Below, piece by piece: positions 15,459 through 24,394 of a stretch of DNA of 64,000 bases. How positions within the stretch are numbered: the stretch's first letter is position 1; each line of letters begins with the position of its first letter. The notes beneath the pieces were generated by a model. That model did no database searches and was not told the DNA's origin. It was given only the letters and a program-made list of their open reading frames with translations. The stretch is from Kitasatospora indigofera (GTDB taxonomy: Bacteria; Actinomycetota; Actinomycetes; Streptomycetales; Streptomycetaceae). The DNA lies in NCBI RefSeq assembly GCF_014655955.1, contig NZ_BNBO01000007.1:62001-126000 (forward strand). The letters run 5' to 3'. The translations under genes and the position numbers were made by a program.

Positions 15459-17150
15459 GTGTCGCACCAGCAAACCAACGGGTCGCCCTCGGGCGTGACC
15501 GGGACCGCGGAGGCGGGGGCGCCGATGACGCACCGGCAGATCATGGAGGCCCTCTCCGGCCTCCTGCTCGGCCTGTTCGTGGCGATCCTGTCCAGCACCG
15601 TCGTCTCCAACGCCCTGCCGCGGATCGTCTCCGACCTGCACGGCAGCCAGTCCGCGTACACCTGGGTGGTCACCTCGACCCTGCTGGCCACCACCGTCTC
15701 CACCCCGATCTGGGGCAAGCTCGCCGACCTGACCAGCAAGAAGCTGCTGATCCAGATCTCGCTGCTGGTCTACATCGCGGGCTCCGCCCTGGCGGGGCTC
15801 TCGCAGAACACCGGGATGCTGATCGCCTGCCGGGTGGTGCAGGGCCTCGGGGCCGGCGGTCTCACCGCGCTGGCCCAGGTCATCCTGGCGACCATGATCC
15901 CGCCGCGCGAGCGGGGCAAGTACAACGGCTACCTCGGCGCGGTGATGGCGGTCGGCACCATCGGCGGCCCGCTGCTCGGCGGCGTCGTGGTGGACACCTC
16001 CTGGCTCGGCTGGCGCTGGTGCTTCTACGTCGGCGTCCCGTTCGCGGTGCTCGCCCTGATCGTGCTCCAGCGCACCCTCAAGCTGCCGGTGGTCCGGCGC
16101 AGGGTGAAGGTGGACTACCCGGGTGCCGTGCTGGTCAGCGCGGCGGTCAGCCTGCTGCTGGTCTGGGTCTCGCTGGCCGGTGACAGCTTCGCCTGGGGCT
16201 CCTGGCAGACCGCCGTGATGGTCGCCGGCGCCCTGCTGCTGGCGGGGCTCTTCGTCCTGGTGGAGCTGCGCACCGCCGAGCCGATCATCCCGATGCACCT
16301 GTTCCGCAACCGCACGGTGAGCCTGTCGGTGGTCGCCAGCCTCGCCGTCGGCACGGCGATGTTCGGGGCGACGGTCTTCCTCAGCCAGTACTTCCAGATC
16401 AGCCGCGGCAAGTCGCCGACGATGTCGGGCCTGATGTCGCTGCCGATGATCCTCGGTCTGACCCTCTCCTCGACGATCGTCGGCCGGCTGATCACCTCCT
16501 CCGGCCGCTGGAAGCGCTACCTGGTCACCGGCGGCATCCTGCTGACCACCGGGTTCGCGTTGATGGCGACCGTCCGGGTGGACACCTCCCTGGTGCTGCT
16601 CTCCGGCTACATGTTCCTGGTCGGCTGCGGCCTCGGGATGACCATGCAGAACCTCGTCCTGGCCGTCCAGAACACCGTGCCGATGCACGAACTGGGCGCG
16701 GCCAGCTCGGTGGTGGCGTTCTTCCGGACGCTCGGCGGCACCATCGGCGTCTCCGCGCTCGGCGCGGTGCTCGCCGCCCACGTGAAGACCTACACCGCCG
16801 AGGGCCTGGCCGGGATCGGTGTGACCTCGGCCGGCGGCGACGGCTCGCTGCCGGACGTCCGTACCCTGCCCGCACCCATCGCGCACGTGGTCGAGGGCGC
16901 CTACGGGCACGCCACCGGCGGTGTCTTCCTGATCGCCGCGCCGATCGCGCTGGTCGCCCTGATCGCGATCCTCTTCGTCAAGGAGACCCCGCTGCGCGGC
17001 GGCGGCGCGGCCCCCAAGGCCGGGAGCGCCCCCGGGCGGACCGCCGCCGGATCCGCATCCACCGCCGGTTCCGCATCCGGATCCGCATCCGCATCCACCG
17101 CCGGTTCCGCATCCGGATCCGCCACCGAGCCCGCCGCCGTGGCCGGCTGA
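15459..17150 (+). CDS. MFS exporter, DHA2 / EmrB-QacA type
   Basis: A 563-residue, 14-helix proton-coupled exporter. Helix 1 contains LDxT-like positions (LFVAILSSTVVSNALPRIV), followed by TSTLLATTVSTPIWGKLADL (motif A region) and motif C-like GTIGGPLLGGVVVD in helix 5. GTG 15459 has AAGGAG at good spacing; a downstream ATG at 15525 is an alternative. The last 40 residues are a Gly/Ser/Ala repeat encoded by reiterated GGATCCGCATCC-type DNA and are likely unstructured. Typical substrates are cationic or amphipathic drugs. Confidence 0.92.
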   Translation: MSHQQTNGSPSGVTGTAEAGAPMTHRQIMEALSGLLLGLFVAILSSTVVSNALPRIVSDLHGSQSAYTWVVTSTLLATTVSTPIWGKLADLTSKKLLIQISLLVYIAGSALAGLSQNTGMLIACRVVQGLGAGGLTALAQVILATMIPPRERGKYNGYLGAVMAVGTIGGPLLGGVVVDTSWLGWRWCFYVGVPFAVLALIVLQRTLKLPVVRRRVKVDYPGAVLVSAAVSLLLVWVSLAGDSFAWGSWQTAVMVAGALLLAGLFVLVELRTAEPIIPMHLFRNRTVSLSVVASLAVGTAMFGATVFLSQYFQISRGKSPTMSGLMSLPMILGLTLSSTIVGRLITSSGRWKRYLVTGGILLTTGFALMATVRVDTSLVLLSGYMFLVGCGLGMTMQNLVLAVQNTVPMHELGAASSVVAFFRTLGGTIGVSALGAVLAAHVKTYTAEGLAGIGVTSAGGDGSLPDVRTLPAPIAHVVEGAYGHATGGVFLIAAPIALVALIAILFVKETPLRGGGAAPKAGSAPGRTAAGSASTAGSASGSASASTAGSASGSATEPAAVAG

Positions 17151-17251
17151 GGCGGGCCGGGACGACTCCCGCAGACTCGGCGGCCCCGCGGCTCAAGGGA
17201 CGGGGCCGGGCCGCCGGCCGGGCGCACCCAGGGCATGGGTGCGTACGGCGA

Positions 17252-17286
17252 AGCCGGGCCGGACCGCATCGCGCGGTCCGGCCCGG
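17252..17286. terminator. Perfect 15-bp hairpin between convergent genes
   Basis: GCCGGGCCGGACCGC (17252-17266) pairs perfectly with GCGGTCCGGCCCGGC (17272-17286), loop ATCGC. It separates the exporter from the oppositely oriented subtilase and probably terminates both transcripts. Confidence 0.75.
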
Positions 17287-17290
17287 CCTG

Positions 17291-17355
17291 TTCACCTGCT
17301 GTGTTCACCCGGCCTCTTCACCGGTCCTGTTCACCGGTCCTGTTCACCGGGCGGC
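17291..17355. repeat. 13-base tandem repeat, five units
   Basis: Five consecutive 13-base units start with TTCACC; the third and fourth (17317-17342) are the exact copies TTCACCGGTCCTG. The array starts four bases after the terminator stem and ends 26 bases before the subtilase stop codon. Confidence 0.8.
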
Positions 17356-17381
17356 GTCCCCCCGGTGCCGGCGGCGGGCGG

Positions 17382-20300
17382 TCAGCGCAGGCCGAACGCC
17401 CGGATGATCTCCTGGCTCACCGAGCCGCCCTTGCCGTCCGAGGCGGTGGCCCGCAGCGAGACGAACCCGCCCGGCGTCCTCGGCAGCTTGACGTCGGCCG
17501 ACCAGGCGCCCGCGCCGTCACGCTTGAGCTTGGCGGCGCTCCAGGTCGCACCGTCGTCGAAGGAGACCGACAGGGTCGCCGAGGAGGCCTTGGTCACGCC
17601 GTCCAGCCACTCCTGGGTGGCGGCGGAGAGCCCGATCCGGGTGGAGCCGCCGGCCTTGACGTCACCGGCGGTGTCCGTCGCCACGGCGTAGTCGAGCTGC
17701 AGCAGCCTGATGTCCTGCTGGAACGGCCCGTCCTGCGGGATCCGGCCGGAGCGGAAGCCCCACTCGGTGTGCGTCCTGGTCGAGGTCTTCCACACCCCGG
17801 CGTCCCGGCGGGAGTCCAGGACCAACCGGTACGGCTGCTCCTCGGCCGGCTGCTCCCAGCCGTAACCCGCCCGCCCGGCACCGGACTTCACCAGGGTGTC
17901 GCCCCGGTAGAGGGCGTAGGAGGTGGTGTCGTACTCGTCGTCGGGCATCGAGCCGGAGTGGCCGGCGCCGTTGTCCGTCCACATGCTGACGTTGAACTGG
18001 ATGTCGTCGTAGATGCTGCGGGTGGGCCCCCAGTAGCCGGTGCCCAGGCGCGGGCGCTGGATGCCGCCGAACCAGTCGGTGCGGTAGGTCCGCCCGGGGC
18101 GGTAGGTGTCCCTGCCGCCCCGCATCTCGGCCAACTCGGTTTCGTAGCCCGGGCTGTAGACCGCGTGGTCCTCGTACCAGAAGGCGCTGCCGTGCTGCTC
18201 GGAGACCCACTCGGTACGGGTGCTCGGGTAGGTCTCCTTCTCCGCGAAGCCGATGCCCGGGCCCCAGGCCGGGATGTCGTAGCGGTAGCCGCCGCCGGGC
18301 ACCGTGCGGAACCCGTTGTAGGTGGCCTCCACCTTGGCGAGGTCGCGCTTCGGGTCCGGGGTGTAGGCGAGCGCGCGGTCCGGGATCGTGCCGTCGTGCT
18401 GGTCGAGCAGGTCGTACAGGTAGCGGGTGTCCTTGCGCTGGGTGACGTCCAGGTCGAACCGGCCGCGCTGGGCGGCGGTGATCAGCGCGGCGCCGGCGTC
18501 GCGCATCACCGAGACCACGGTGAGCGGGGTCGCGGTGCCCTGGTCGTCGGCGTAGTACTCCATCAGCCGGCCGGGGCCCTCGTTGACGACGACGAGCAGC
18601 TTCGCCCCCGCCGCAAGGGCGTTGGCCGCGCGCTGGGCGGGCGGGACGGTGTCGGTGCGCCGGACGACGACCGCCTTGCCGCGCACGTCCAGGCCCGCGT
18701 AGTCGGCCGCCGCGCCCTGCCCGGCGTAGACCGCGCGCAGTTCGGCCGAGCCGTCGGTGACGGTGGCACCGGCCTGCGCGGTGGCCTCGGGGCCCTGGGA
18801 GCCGTGGCCCCGGCCGTCCTGCTGCTCCGCGGGGTCGTCCTGGCCGGCCGACCGGCCCTGGCCGCCCTTGCCGTCCGTGCGCAGGTCCACGGCGGGCTCG
18901 CCGAGGCGCCAGCGGGTCAGGTAGCTGAAGCTGCCGTCGGTGACCTTCTCGGTCGGGCTCGCGTACAGGGTGTCGTAGGCGGGCGGCATCACGTAGGCGT
19001 CGCGCAGCACGTTGCCGTTGCCGAAGGTGCGGGCGAAGTCCCAACGCAGCTGGCGCTGTTCGGCCCGCTGGGGTACCGCGGCGCTGACCCTGCGGGCCTT
19101 GCTCGCGTCCAGCGAGACGGTGGCCGGCCCGGTGAGCACGGTCTCGGGGTCGATCAGGACGGCCAGGCCGAGCGAGTCGGGCCGCTCGCCGCCGACGTCC
19201 AGCGCCGCCCAGGTGGCGTAGGTGCCGGGCGGCAGGCGCAGGGTGCGCTGCCCGTCCACGGCGATCGGCGACAGGTTCGGGTCGCCCTTCTCGGCGAGCA
19301 CCACGACGCCGGCCGCCGGCTTGCCGTCCCGTCCGGTCAACTTCACCGTGTAGTCGTAGAGTTCGCGCTCCTTCTGGAGCGCGAAGCCGGTGTGCGCGAG
19401 GACCGCGCCGGAGGCCGGGTCGGTGGCGATCACCTGCCCGGAGAAGGTGGTGTCGTTCGGGACGCCCGCCGGGTCCAGGGTGAGCGTGACGTCCGCGGTG
19501 CCGCCGGCCGGCACGGTGACCGTCCTCGCCGAGAGGGAGTAGGCGGTGTCGGCGGTGTCGGTCGCCAGGCCGAGGGTGACGGCGGCCGCGCCCGTGTTGC
19601 GGTAGGTGACCGTCCGGGTGGCCGGGGCGGCGCCGGCGGTCGGCCAGTGGTAGACCGCGGCCTCCACCGAACCGGTCGCCTCCACCGTCGAGTTGACCGC
19701 CGCGAGCACGTCCAGCCGGCCGGTGCCCTGCTCGTACGGGGTGAAGCCGGCCAGCACCTTCGAGGAACTCATCAGAGCCTCCTTGAGCTGCTGCCCGGAC
19801 CACTCCGGGTGACGCTGCTTGAGGATCGCGGCCGCGCCCGCCACGTGCGGCGTGGCCATCGAGGTGCCGGACATGGTCTGGTACATGCCGCTGCCCGAGG
19901 CCAGCGCCTGGGAGCGGGCGGCGGTGATGTCCACCCCGGGCGCGGAGAGGTCCGGCTTCAGCCCGTACGAGCCGCTCAGCGGGCCCATGCTGGAGAAGTC
20001 GGCCCGGCCGTCCTGCTTGTCGACGGCCGCGACGGTCAGCGCGGCGGACGCCGAACCGGGGGAGCCGATCGTGCCGGCGCCGTACGCGTTGCCGGCCGCG
20101 ATCACGTACAGCGGACCGCCGTCCGCCGACAGCGCGTTCACGGCCTGCGCCATCGGGTCGGTGCCGTCGTCGGGAATCGCGGAGCCGAGGCTCATGCTGA
20201 CCACATCGGCGCCCTGCGCCTTGGCCCACTCCATCCCCGCGATGATCCAGGAGTCCTGCCCGGACCCCTCGTCCGAGAGCACCTTGCCGATCAGCAGGCT

Positions 20301-21185
20301 CGCACCGGGCGCGACCCCCTTGTAGGCGCCGGCCGAGGCCGCGCCGCTGCCCGCGACGGTGGAGGCGACGTGGGTGCCGTGGCCGTTCCCGTCGGTCACC
20401 GCCTGCCCGGGGACGAAGCTCTGCTCGCCGGCGATCCGGTCCTTGACGTCCGGGTGGGTGCCGTCGACGCCGGTGTCCAGCACGGCCACCTTGCGGCCCG
20501 TGCCGTCGAAGCCGGCCGCCCACGCCTGCGGCGCGTTCACCTGCGGCACCGACTCCTTGAGGCTCGCCTCCACCCGGCCGTCCAGCCAGAGCTTCTCGAT
20601 GCCCTTGGACTCGTTCAGCGACCGGGCGGCGGGCTGCGGCGTCAGGTCGTTCCAGAACGCCCTGGCCTCCTTGGCCGGGGCCTTCAGTGCCGCGCCGCCG
20701 ATGCTCGGCAACTGCCGCACCACGGTGCTGCCGGCCGGCGCGGCCGGCAGCGAGCGGGCGGCCAGGGCCGCCTTGCCGTACGTGGCGATCAGCGGCATCC
20801 CGCCGGAGCGCGCGTCGTCGTAGCCCATCCGCACCAGCGCGGTGATGTCGAACAGCCGCTGGTCCAGCTTGCCGGCGGCGAGCAACGGCTGAGCCTCGTC
20901 CGGCAGTACGTGGATGTCGCCGCCGGACTGCTGGACGTGCACCCCGCCCCTGGCGCCCTCGGGGCGGTCCACGGTCACCGTGTCCTGGTCGCCGGGGCCG
21001 TCGGTGTAGTGCACGACGTCACCCGTGACCAGGGTGAGGTCGTAGGTGCTGGACGGCGCGGCGGCGGTGGGCGCGGTGGCACCCGGCGCGGCGTACGCGG
21101 AGGACGGAGGCAGCAGGATCCCGGTGCCGAGCAGCAGCGCGGTGGCGCCGGCCAGCAGGGGGACCCGTCGTCGTATCGGGGTCAT
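17382..21185 (-). CDS. Secreted S8 (subtilisin-like) serine protease with PA domain
   Basis: About 1267 residues. A signal peptide (MTPIRRR, hydrophobic core, cleavage near AYAA) leads into an inhibitor-like propeptide. The subtilase domain has the Asp in VAVLDTGVDGTHPD (about residue 240), His in GNGHGTHVAST (about 271) and Ser in SGTSMATPHVAGAA (about 442). A protease-associated domain follows near 820-920 (AAADYAGLDVRGKAVVVRR), then beta-sandwich regions without a recognised family. ATG 21183-21185 is used; another ATG lies six bases upstream, and neither has a strong ribosome site. Length is at the upper end for Streptomyces subtilases. Probably degrades extracellular protein. Confidence 0.92.
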   Translation of the reverse strand: MTPIRRRVPLLAGATALLLGTGILLPPSSAYAAPGATAPTAAAPSSTYDLTLVTGDVVHYTDGPGDQDTVTVDRPEGARGGVHVQQSGGDIHVLPDEAQPLLAAGKLDQRLFDITALVRMGYDDARSGGMPLIATYGKAALAARSLPAAPAGSTVVRQLPSIGGAALKAPAKEARAFWNDLTPQPAARSLNESKGIEKLWLDGRVEASLKESVPQVNAPQAWAAGFDGTGRKVAVLDTGVDGTHPDVKDRIAGEQSFVPGQAVTDGNGHGTHVASTVAGSGAASAGAYKGVAPGASLLIGKVLSDEGSGQDSWIIAGMEWAKAQGADVVSMSLGSAIPDDGTDPMAQAVNALSADGGPLYVIAAGNAYGAGTIGSPGSASAALTVAAVDKQDGRADFSSMGPLSGSYGLKPDLSAPGVDITAARSQALASGSGMYQTMSGTSMATPHVAGAAAILKQRHPEWSGQQLKEALMSSSKVLAGFTPYEQGTGRLDVLAAVNSTVEATGSVEAAVYHWPTAGAAPATRTVTYRNTGAAAVTLGLATDTADTAYSLSARTVTVPAGGTADVTLTLDPAGVPNDTTFSGQVIATDPASGAVLAHTGFALQKERELYDYTVKLTGRDGKPAAGVVVLAEKGDPNLSPIAVDGQRTLRLPPGTYATWAALDVGGERPDSLGLAVLIDPETVLTGPATVSLDASKARRVSAAVPQRAEQRQLRWDFARTFGNGNVLRDAYVMPPAYDTLYASPTEKVTDGSFSYLTRWRLGEPAVDLRTDGKGGQGRSAGQDDPAEQQDGRGHGSQGPEATAQAGATVTDGSAELRAVYAGQGAAADYAGLDVRGKAVVVRRTDTVPPAQRAANALAAGAKLLVVVNEGPGRLMEYYADDQGTATPLTVVSVMRDAGAALITAAQRGRFDLDVTQRKDTRYLYDLLDQHDGTIPDRALAYTPDPKRDLAKVEATYNGFRTVPGGGYRYDIPAWGPGIGFAEKETYPSTRTEWVSEQHGSAFWYEDHAVYSPGYETELAEMRGGRDTYRPGRTYRTDWFGGIQRPRLGTGYWGPTRSIYDDIQFNVSMWTDNGAGHSGSMPDDEYDTTSYALYRGDTLVKSGAGRAGYGWEQPAEEQPYRLVLDSRRDAGVWKTSTRTHTEWGFRSGRIPQDGPFQQDIRLLQLDYAVATDTAGDVKAGGSTRIGLSAATQEWLDGVTKASSATLSVSFDDGATWSAAKLKRDGAGAWSADVKLPRTPGGFVSLRATASDGKGGSVSQEIIRAFGLR

Positions 21186-21351
21186 GCACATGATGTACAG
21201 GCTGACGAGTGCTCAGGGCATCGACTCCGGAAGGCGGGAACCCGCCTGGGCGGCTACCCGCCTGGCCGGGCCGGGGGCGGAGCGGTCCCTGGTGAAGTCG
21301 TCCCGGAATCCCTCGGCTCCACGCACCTACGACGGGACAGGACCGGGACAC

Positions 21352-21397
21352 AGTCGTGGTCCCGGCCCCCGCGCACGGGCGGGGGCCGGGGCCACGA
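21352..21397. terminator. Long hairpin after the flavin monooxygenase gene
   Basis: GTCGTGGTCCCGGCCCCCGC (21352-21371) pairs with GCGGGGGCCGGGGCCACGAC (21378-21397) along 20 positions with one G-U pair. It lies 23 bases past the monooxygenase stop and is the likely end of the conservon transcript. Confidence 0.75.
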
Positions 21398-21420
21398 CGG
21401 GGTGCCGGTACGGCGGGCCG

Positions 21421-22659
21421 TCAGCCCTGCGGGGCCACCGAGCCGAGGTACGCGGCGGCCTTCTCCGGCTCGTAGAACCAGTGCTCGAAGTCGGCCGCGT
21501 TGTCGAACCCGTTGGCGAAGCGGTCCGCCACCGGCGGCAGCTGGCCGGCCGCGCCGATCAGGTTCAGCACGTGCTCCGGCGGCGGGGCGAGCATCGCGTT
21601 CGTCCACTTGGTGACGTGCTGCGCGGCGTCCCAGTAGCGGTCGAAGGCGGCCTGCATGAAGTCGCGGTCGAAGGCCTTGTCCCCGTGCTCCAGGATGGCC
21701 TCCAGGTAGACCGCCGCACACTTCGCCGCGTTGTTCGAACCCTGGCCGGTGATCGGGTCGTTGGCGACCACCACGTCGGCCACGCCCAGCACCAGGCCGC
21801 CCCCCGGCAGCTCGCCGACCGGGTTGCGGACCACCGGGGCGTACCGGCCGGCCAGCGTGCCGCCCGCGTCGGTGAGTTCGACGCCGGCCCGGGTGCGGTC
21901 GTACTCCCACGGGGTGAAGGTCTTCATCAGGTCCAGGGTGAGCCGCAGGTGCTCGGCCGGGTCCTTGACGTCGCCGAAGACGTCCAGCGGACCGCCGGGG
22001 ACGCCCTCCCAGAACAGGATGTCACCGGGGCCCGAGGTGGTCAGGGTCGGCATGATGAACAGCTCGCCGACGCCGGGCACCAGGTTGCAGCGCACCGCCT
22101 TGAAGTCGTGCTCCGGGCGCGGCCCGAGGCCGTGCACGTAGCTGACGGCCAGCGCCCGCTGCGGAGTGTCGTAGGGGGAGCGCGAGGCGTCCCGGCCGAA
22201 CATCGAGACCAGCTCGCCCTTGCCGGCCGCGACCAGCACCAGGTCGTACGTCCGGGCGAAGTAGTCCAGGTCGGAGACGGCGACGCCGTGCACCACGACC
22301 TGGCCGCCGCGCTCGGCGAAGGTCTCCAGCCAGCCCGACATCTTGATCCGCTGGTCCACGGACTGCGCGTAGCCGTTCAGCCGGCCCACCCAGTCGATCA
22401 CCCGGGCCGACTCGGGGCCGGTCACCGAGACGCCGAGGCCCTCGATCCGCGGGGCCTCCTGCTCCCAGAAGTTGATGCCGAGGTCCCGCTCGTGCTGGAG
22501 CGCGGTGTCGAACATGCACTGGGTGGACATCACCCGGCCGTCGCGGATCTCGTCCGCCGTGCGATTGGTCATCACGGTGACGTCGTAGCCGTTGGACTGG
22601 AGCCCCAGCGCCAGCTGGAGCCCGGCCTGGCCGGCTCCGACGATCAGTATTCTGCGCAT
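21421..22659 (-). CDS. Styrene/indole monooxygenase-family flavoprotein (StyA-like)
   Basis: A 412-residue FAD-dependent monooxygenase. It begins with the FAD dinucleotide motif ILIVGAGQAGLQLALGL (GxGxxG at about 8-13). It lacks the GD motif arrangement of single-component hydroxylases and resembles the StyA oxygenase half of two-component styrene/indole monooxygenases, which take reduced FAD from a partner reductase. No StyB-like reductase is nearby. It follows cvnD by 118 bases in the same direction, at the place where many conservons carry a P450 gene. It may carry out an oxidation controlled by the G-protein-like system. Substrate unknown. Confidence 0.82.
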   Translation of the reverse strand: MRRILIVGAGQAGLQLALGLQSNGYDVTVMTNRTADEIRDGRVMSTQCMFDTALQHERDLGINFWEQEAPRIEGLGVSVTGPESARVIDWVGRLNGYAQSVDQRIKMSGWLETFAERGGQVVVHGVAVSDLDYFARTYDLVLVAAGKGELVSMFGRDASRSPYDTPQRALAVSYVHGLGPRPEHDFKAVRCNLVPGVGELFIMPTLTTSGPGDILFWEGVPGGPLDVFGDVKDPAEHLRLTLDLMKTFTPWEYDRTRAGVELTDAGGTLAGRYAPVVRNPVGELPGGGLVLGVADVVVANDPITGQGSNNAAKCAAVYLEAILEHGDKAFDRDFMQAAFDRYWDAAQHVTKWTNAMLAPPPEHVLNLIGAAGQLPPVADRFANGFDNAADFEHWFYEPEKAAAYLGSVAPQG

Positions 22660-22777
22660 CGCTGTCTGCTTTCTCGATTGCGAGTGGTGGTCATGCCCGC
22701 CCCCGGACCGGACCGGCCGGGGCCCGGCCGGCCCGGGAGGTGCCGGAGGTGCCGCCGTGCCGGAGCGGCCCGGCCGG

Positions 22778-23467
22778 TCAGAGGCGCCCGGCCTGCGCCG
22801 ACTCCTGGGCCAGCGCGTGCACGACCAGGGCGGTCAGCACCTCGACCGAGGACGCCCGCTCCCGCGCGTCGCAGAGCAGCAGCGGGATGTGCTCCGGCAG
22901 GGCGAGGGAGTCCCGGACGGCCTCGGTCGAGTAGACCGGGGCCCCGTCGAACTGGTTGACCGCCACGACGAACGGCAGTCCGGTGCCCTCGAAGTAGTCC
23001 AGCGCGGGGAAGCAGTCGGCCGGCCGGCGGGTGTCCGCCAGGATCACCGCGCCGACGGCGCCGCGGACCAGGTCGTCCCACATGAACCAGAACCGGCCCT
23101 GCCCCGGCGTGCCGAAGAGGTAGAGCACCAGGTCGGACTCCAGGCTGATCCGGCCGAAGTCCATCGCCACCGTGGTGGTGGCCTTGCCCGGGACGGCACC
23201 GGTGTCGTCGAGCCCGACGCTGGCCTCGGTCATCACCGCCTCGGTGGTCAGCGGGGGTATCTCGGAGACCGAGCCGACGAAGGTGGTCTTGCCCACGCCG
23301 AAGCCGCCCGCCACCACGATCTTGGTGGAGGTGGCCGTGCCCGCGATCAGCGGGACGCCCGGGGGCAGGTCCGCCCGGTCGGGCGCACCCGGTGCGCCCG
23401 GTACTGCCGGGGCAGTTGGTACGACTGAGGGCCGCTCCCTTGCGGCCTCAGAGCTTGCGAAGTCCAC
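22778..23467 (-). CDS. cvnD: Conservon GTPase CvnD
   Basis: A 229-residue Ras-like/MglA-type GTP-binding protein. The P-loop GGFGVGKTT is at about 54-62. FGTPGQGRFWFMW replaces the DxxG switch II region, and AVNQFDG is the NKxD-equivalent base-recognition motif. GTG 23465-23467 starts inside the end of the DUF742 gene, the usual overlap in these operons. CvnD is the switch protein of the Cvn membrane-associated heterocomplex, functionally compared with eukaryotic G-protein signalling. Confidence 0.93.
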   Translation of the reverse strand: MDFASSEAARERPSVVPTAPAVPGAPGAPDRADLPPGVPLIAGTATSTKIVVAGGFGVGKTTFVGSVSEIPPLTTEAVMTEASVGLDDTGAVPGKATTTVAMDFGRISLESDLVLYLFGTPGQGRFWFMWDDLVRGAVGAVILADTRRPADCFPALDYFEGTGLPFVVAVNQFDGAPVYSTEAVRDSLALPEHIPLLLCDARERASSVEVLTALVVHALAQESAQAGRL

Positions 23468-23906
23468 CCAGCACCTTCTCCAGCAGATCACGCTTCGACG
23501 TGCCGTGCGCCTCGCCCGCCCCGCCCGGGGCCCCCGCCGAGTCCGTGCCGTGCACCCTGATCCGGCCCTGGTCGGCGAGATCGCTGACCAGCACCTTGAC
23601 GACCCCCAACGGGATCCGCAGCAGGGCCGAGATCTCCGCGACCGAGCGCATCTGACCCCGGCACAGCTCGCAGATCGCCGCCAGCTCGGGCAGCGCCCGG
23701 TCCGCCGGGTCGGTCGGCCGGTTGAGCGCCGACACCAGCGTTTCCACCAGCAGCACGCGGGTGAACCGCGTCCTGCCCCGGGTGATGGTGTACGGCCGCA
23801 CCCGGGACGAACGCCCCTGGCCCGGCCGGGCCGTCGTGGTCCGTTGTGCGCGCAGAGCGTGGCCCTGCTCTGCCCCGTACGTACCGCCGTTGTCGCTGCC
23901 GGCCAT
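23448..23906 (-). CDS. cvnC: Conservon DUF742 protein CvnC
   Basis: A 152-residue DUF742 protein. The N-terminal 35 residues are basic and polar. The domain reads VRPYTITRGRTR then RALPELAAICELCRGQMRSVAEISALLRIPLGVVKVLVSDL (described from about residue 68), which is a winged-helix-like segment. GGGAGGTGGGAAGC precedes the ATG. It overlaps cvnD by 20 bases and follows cvnB closely. It bridges the kinase-like CvnA and the GTPase in the model for this complex. Confidence 0.93.
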   Translation of the reverse strand: MAGSDNGGTYGAEQGHALRAQRTTTARPGQGRSSRVRPYTITRGRTRFTRVLLVETLVSALNRPTDPADRALPELAAICELCRGQMRSVAEISALLRIPLGVVKVLVSDLADQGRIRVHGTDSAGAPGGAGEAHGTSKRDLLEKVLGGLRKL

Positions 23907-23926
23907 GCTTCCCACCTCCCTAGACC

Positions 23927-24394
23927 TCATCGGACGGCCATCGCCCGGTGGAGTTCGCTGCGCACCTGCGGCGTCAGCGCATGTCCGGCGCGCTCCACGA
24001 GCAGCGCCATCTGGTAGGCGACCACGCCCAGATCGCATTCGAGGGAGGCGTACACACCGAGGCAGGAGCCGTCGCTGATCGCCATCACCACGAGATGTCC
24101 CTGGTCCATCGTCACCATGGTCTGTTTCACGGCGCCGCGGGCCAGCGAGCCGGCCGCGCCGGCCGCCAGGCTGGTCAGCGCCGAGACGATCGCGGCCAGT
24201 TGCTCGGAGCGGGAGCCGTCCCGCGAGTCGGCGAGCAGCAGGCCGTCCGAGGAGACCACCACGGCGTCGACCACGCCCGCGACCGAGCCGAGGAAGTCGT
24301 TGAGCAGCCACCGCACGCTGCTGGCGGCCTGGCTGACCGCGGCGGGACCGGGCGTACCGTCGCCCGCCTGTACCAGGTGTCCGGAATAGTTCAT
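23927..24394 (-). CDS. cvnB: Conservon roadblock/LC7 protein CvnB
   Basis: A 155-residue roadblock/LC7-domain protein, related to MglB, the GTPase-activating partner of MglA. The domain begins at WLLNDFLGSVAGVVDAVVVSSDGLLLADS and includes VVMAISDGSCLGVYAS. It overlaps cvnA by ATGA. The conserved order cvnA-B-C-D with tight coupling identifies the conservon. Expected to regulate nucleotide hydrolysis by CvnD. Confidence 0.93.
   Translation of the reverse strand: MNYSGHLVQAGDGTPGPAAVSQAASSVRWLLNDFLGSVAGVVDAVVVSSDGLLLADSRDGSRSEQLAAIVSALTSLAAGAAGSLARGAVKQTMVTMDQGHLVVMAISDGSCLGVYASLECDLGVVAYQMALLVERAGHALTPQVRSELHRAMAVR

Noticed and set aside
15454..15495. ATG 15454 as the start of the EmrB-type exporter
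   Set aside because: It is in a different frame from the exporter and soon leaves any sensible sequence. GTG 15459 is in frame with AAGGAG upstream.
17235..21614. A 1459-residue open frame on the plus strand
   Set aside because: It lies antisense to the subtilase gene, is Arg/Gly/Val-rich without domains and runs across intergenic DNA. It is a mirror frame typical of very high G+C coding sequence.
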